A DNA stretch of 5,081 bases from contig DATFUR010000042.1 of the NCBI GenBank assembly GCA_035260725.1, forward strand, positions 1-5,081, in the 5' to 3' direction. Below, piece by piece: positions 4,955 through 5,081 of this stretch. The stretch's first letter is position 1, and each line of letters starts with the position of its first letter. The notes under the pieces were generated by a model. It did no database searches and was not told where the DNA came from. It saw nothing but the letters and a program-made list of their open reading frames with translations. Source of the stretch: DASRFS01 sp035260725 (GTDB lineage Bacteria; Patescibacteriota; Microgenomatia; Levybacterales; UBA12049). A program made the position numbers and the translations under genes.

Positions 4955-5081
4955 TCAGTTCATTTTTTGAAGATTCCAAGTTTTTACTACAAAATGCAAA
5001 GCTAAACCTGGACCAATTCCTGGAGCTATTGAATCAAAAATATCCGGATATTGAAGGTGAATGCGCTGCTTCTCTTCTTCA
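4955..5081 (-). CDS. C-terminal 41 codons of an unrecognised gene upstream of murD
   Basis: Only one minus-strand frame is open from the right edge. It begins EEEKQRIHLQYPDIFDSIAP, continues with a Gly/Pro-containing hydrophobic stretch (GIGPGLALHFVVKTW) and stops at TGA (4957-4955). The start lies beyond the window. I cannot assign a family from 41 residues. The stop is one base from the murD ATG (TGA-A-ATG), the spacing of an operon partner, so it may also serve cell-wall synthesis, though nothing in the residues proves this. Confidence 0.6.
   Translation of the reverse strand, partial: EEEKQRIHLQYPDIFDSIAPGIGPGLALHFVVKTWNLQKMN

Noticed and set aside
4961..4963. ATG ten bases before the murD start as an alternative start
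   Set aside because: It is out of frame with murD; it is the penultimate codon (ATG AAC TGA) of the upstream gene.

Overview
This is a compact, AT-rich bacterial window with standard stop codons (TAA and TGA end genes, Trp is TGG). The close-packed housekeeping genes, the MurD motif variants, the Leu in the FtsH pore loop and the absence of any well-placed Shine-Dalgarno sequence together suggest a Patescibacteria/CPR-type genome, perhaps Microgenomates. That placement is an inference from style and not from a marker gene.

Layout, right to left on the minus strand: the last 41 codons of an unrecognised gene (5081-4955); murD, a peptidoglycan ligase (4953-3667); a 2H-phosphoesterase of the 2'-5' RNA ligase type (3659-3036); and trpS, tryptophanyl-tRNA synthetase (3016-2042). 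Then comes a two-gene unit in the opposite orientation (plus strand, 1050-2050): an unrecognised 164-residue protein and a stand-alone C39-like cysteine peptidase candidate whose TTG start overlaps the preceding stop. The window ends with the N-terminal 282 codons of ftsH on the minus strand (848-1).

The most interesting signal lies just upstream of ftsH. Bases 881-922 on the minus strand encode a second, orphan TrpS C-terminus (TIAEVREKMGLTA, stop), matching the true TrpS end (TMVEVRKKMGLV, stop) and aligning without gaps to the 3' end of trpS 1158 bases away. The simplest reading is that trpS once ran directly into ftsH, and that a roughly 1.1-kb accessory unit carrying the two plus-strand genes entered at the 3' end of trpS. 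It would have supplied or left a new trpS end and stranded the old one next to ftsH.

A second pattern concerns expression. ftsH, the 2H-phosphoesterase gene and trpS each have an extended -10 element (TGN plus TATAAT or TACAAT) ending only 6-8 bases before the ATG, with no Shine-Dalgarno sequence. This geometry predicts leaderless transcripts. Two of these promoters are nested in the stop codons of upstream reading frames.

The minus-strand genes cover cell-wall synthesis, RNA metabolism, tRNA charging and membrane proteolysis. They look like co-directional neighbours with internal promoters and not like one pathway. The plus-strand pair looks accessory.
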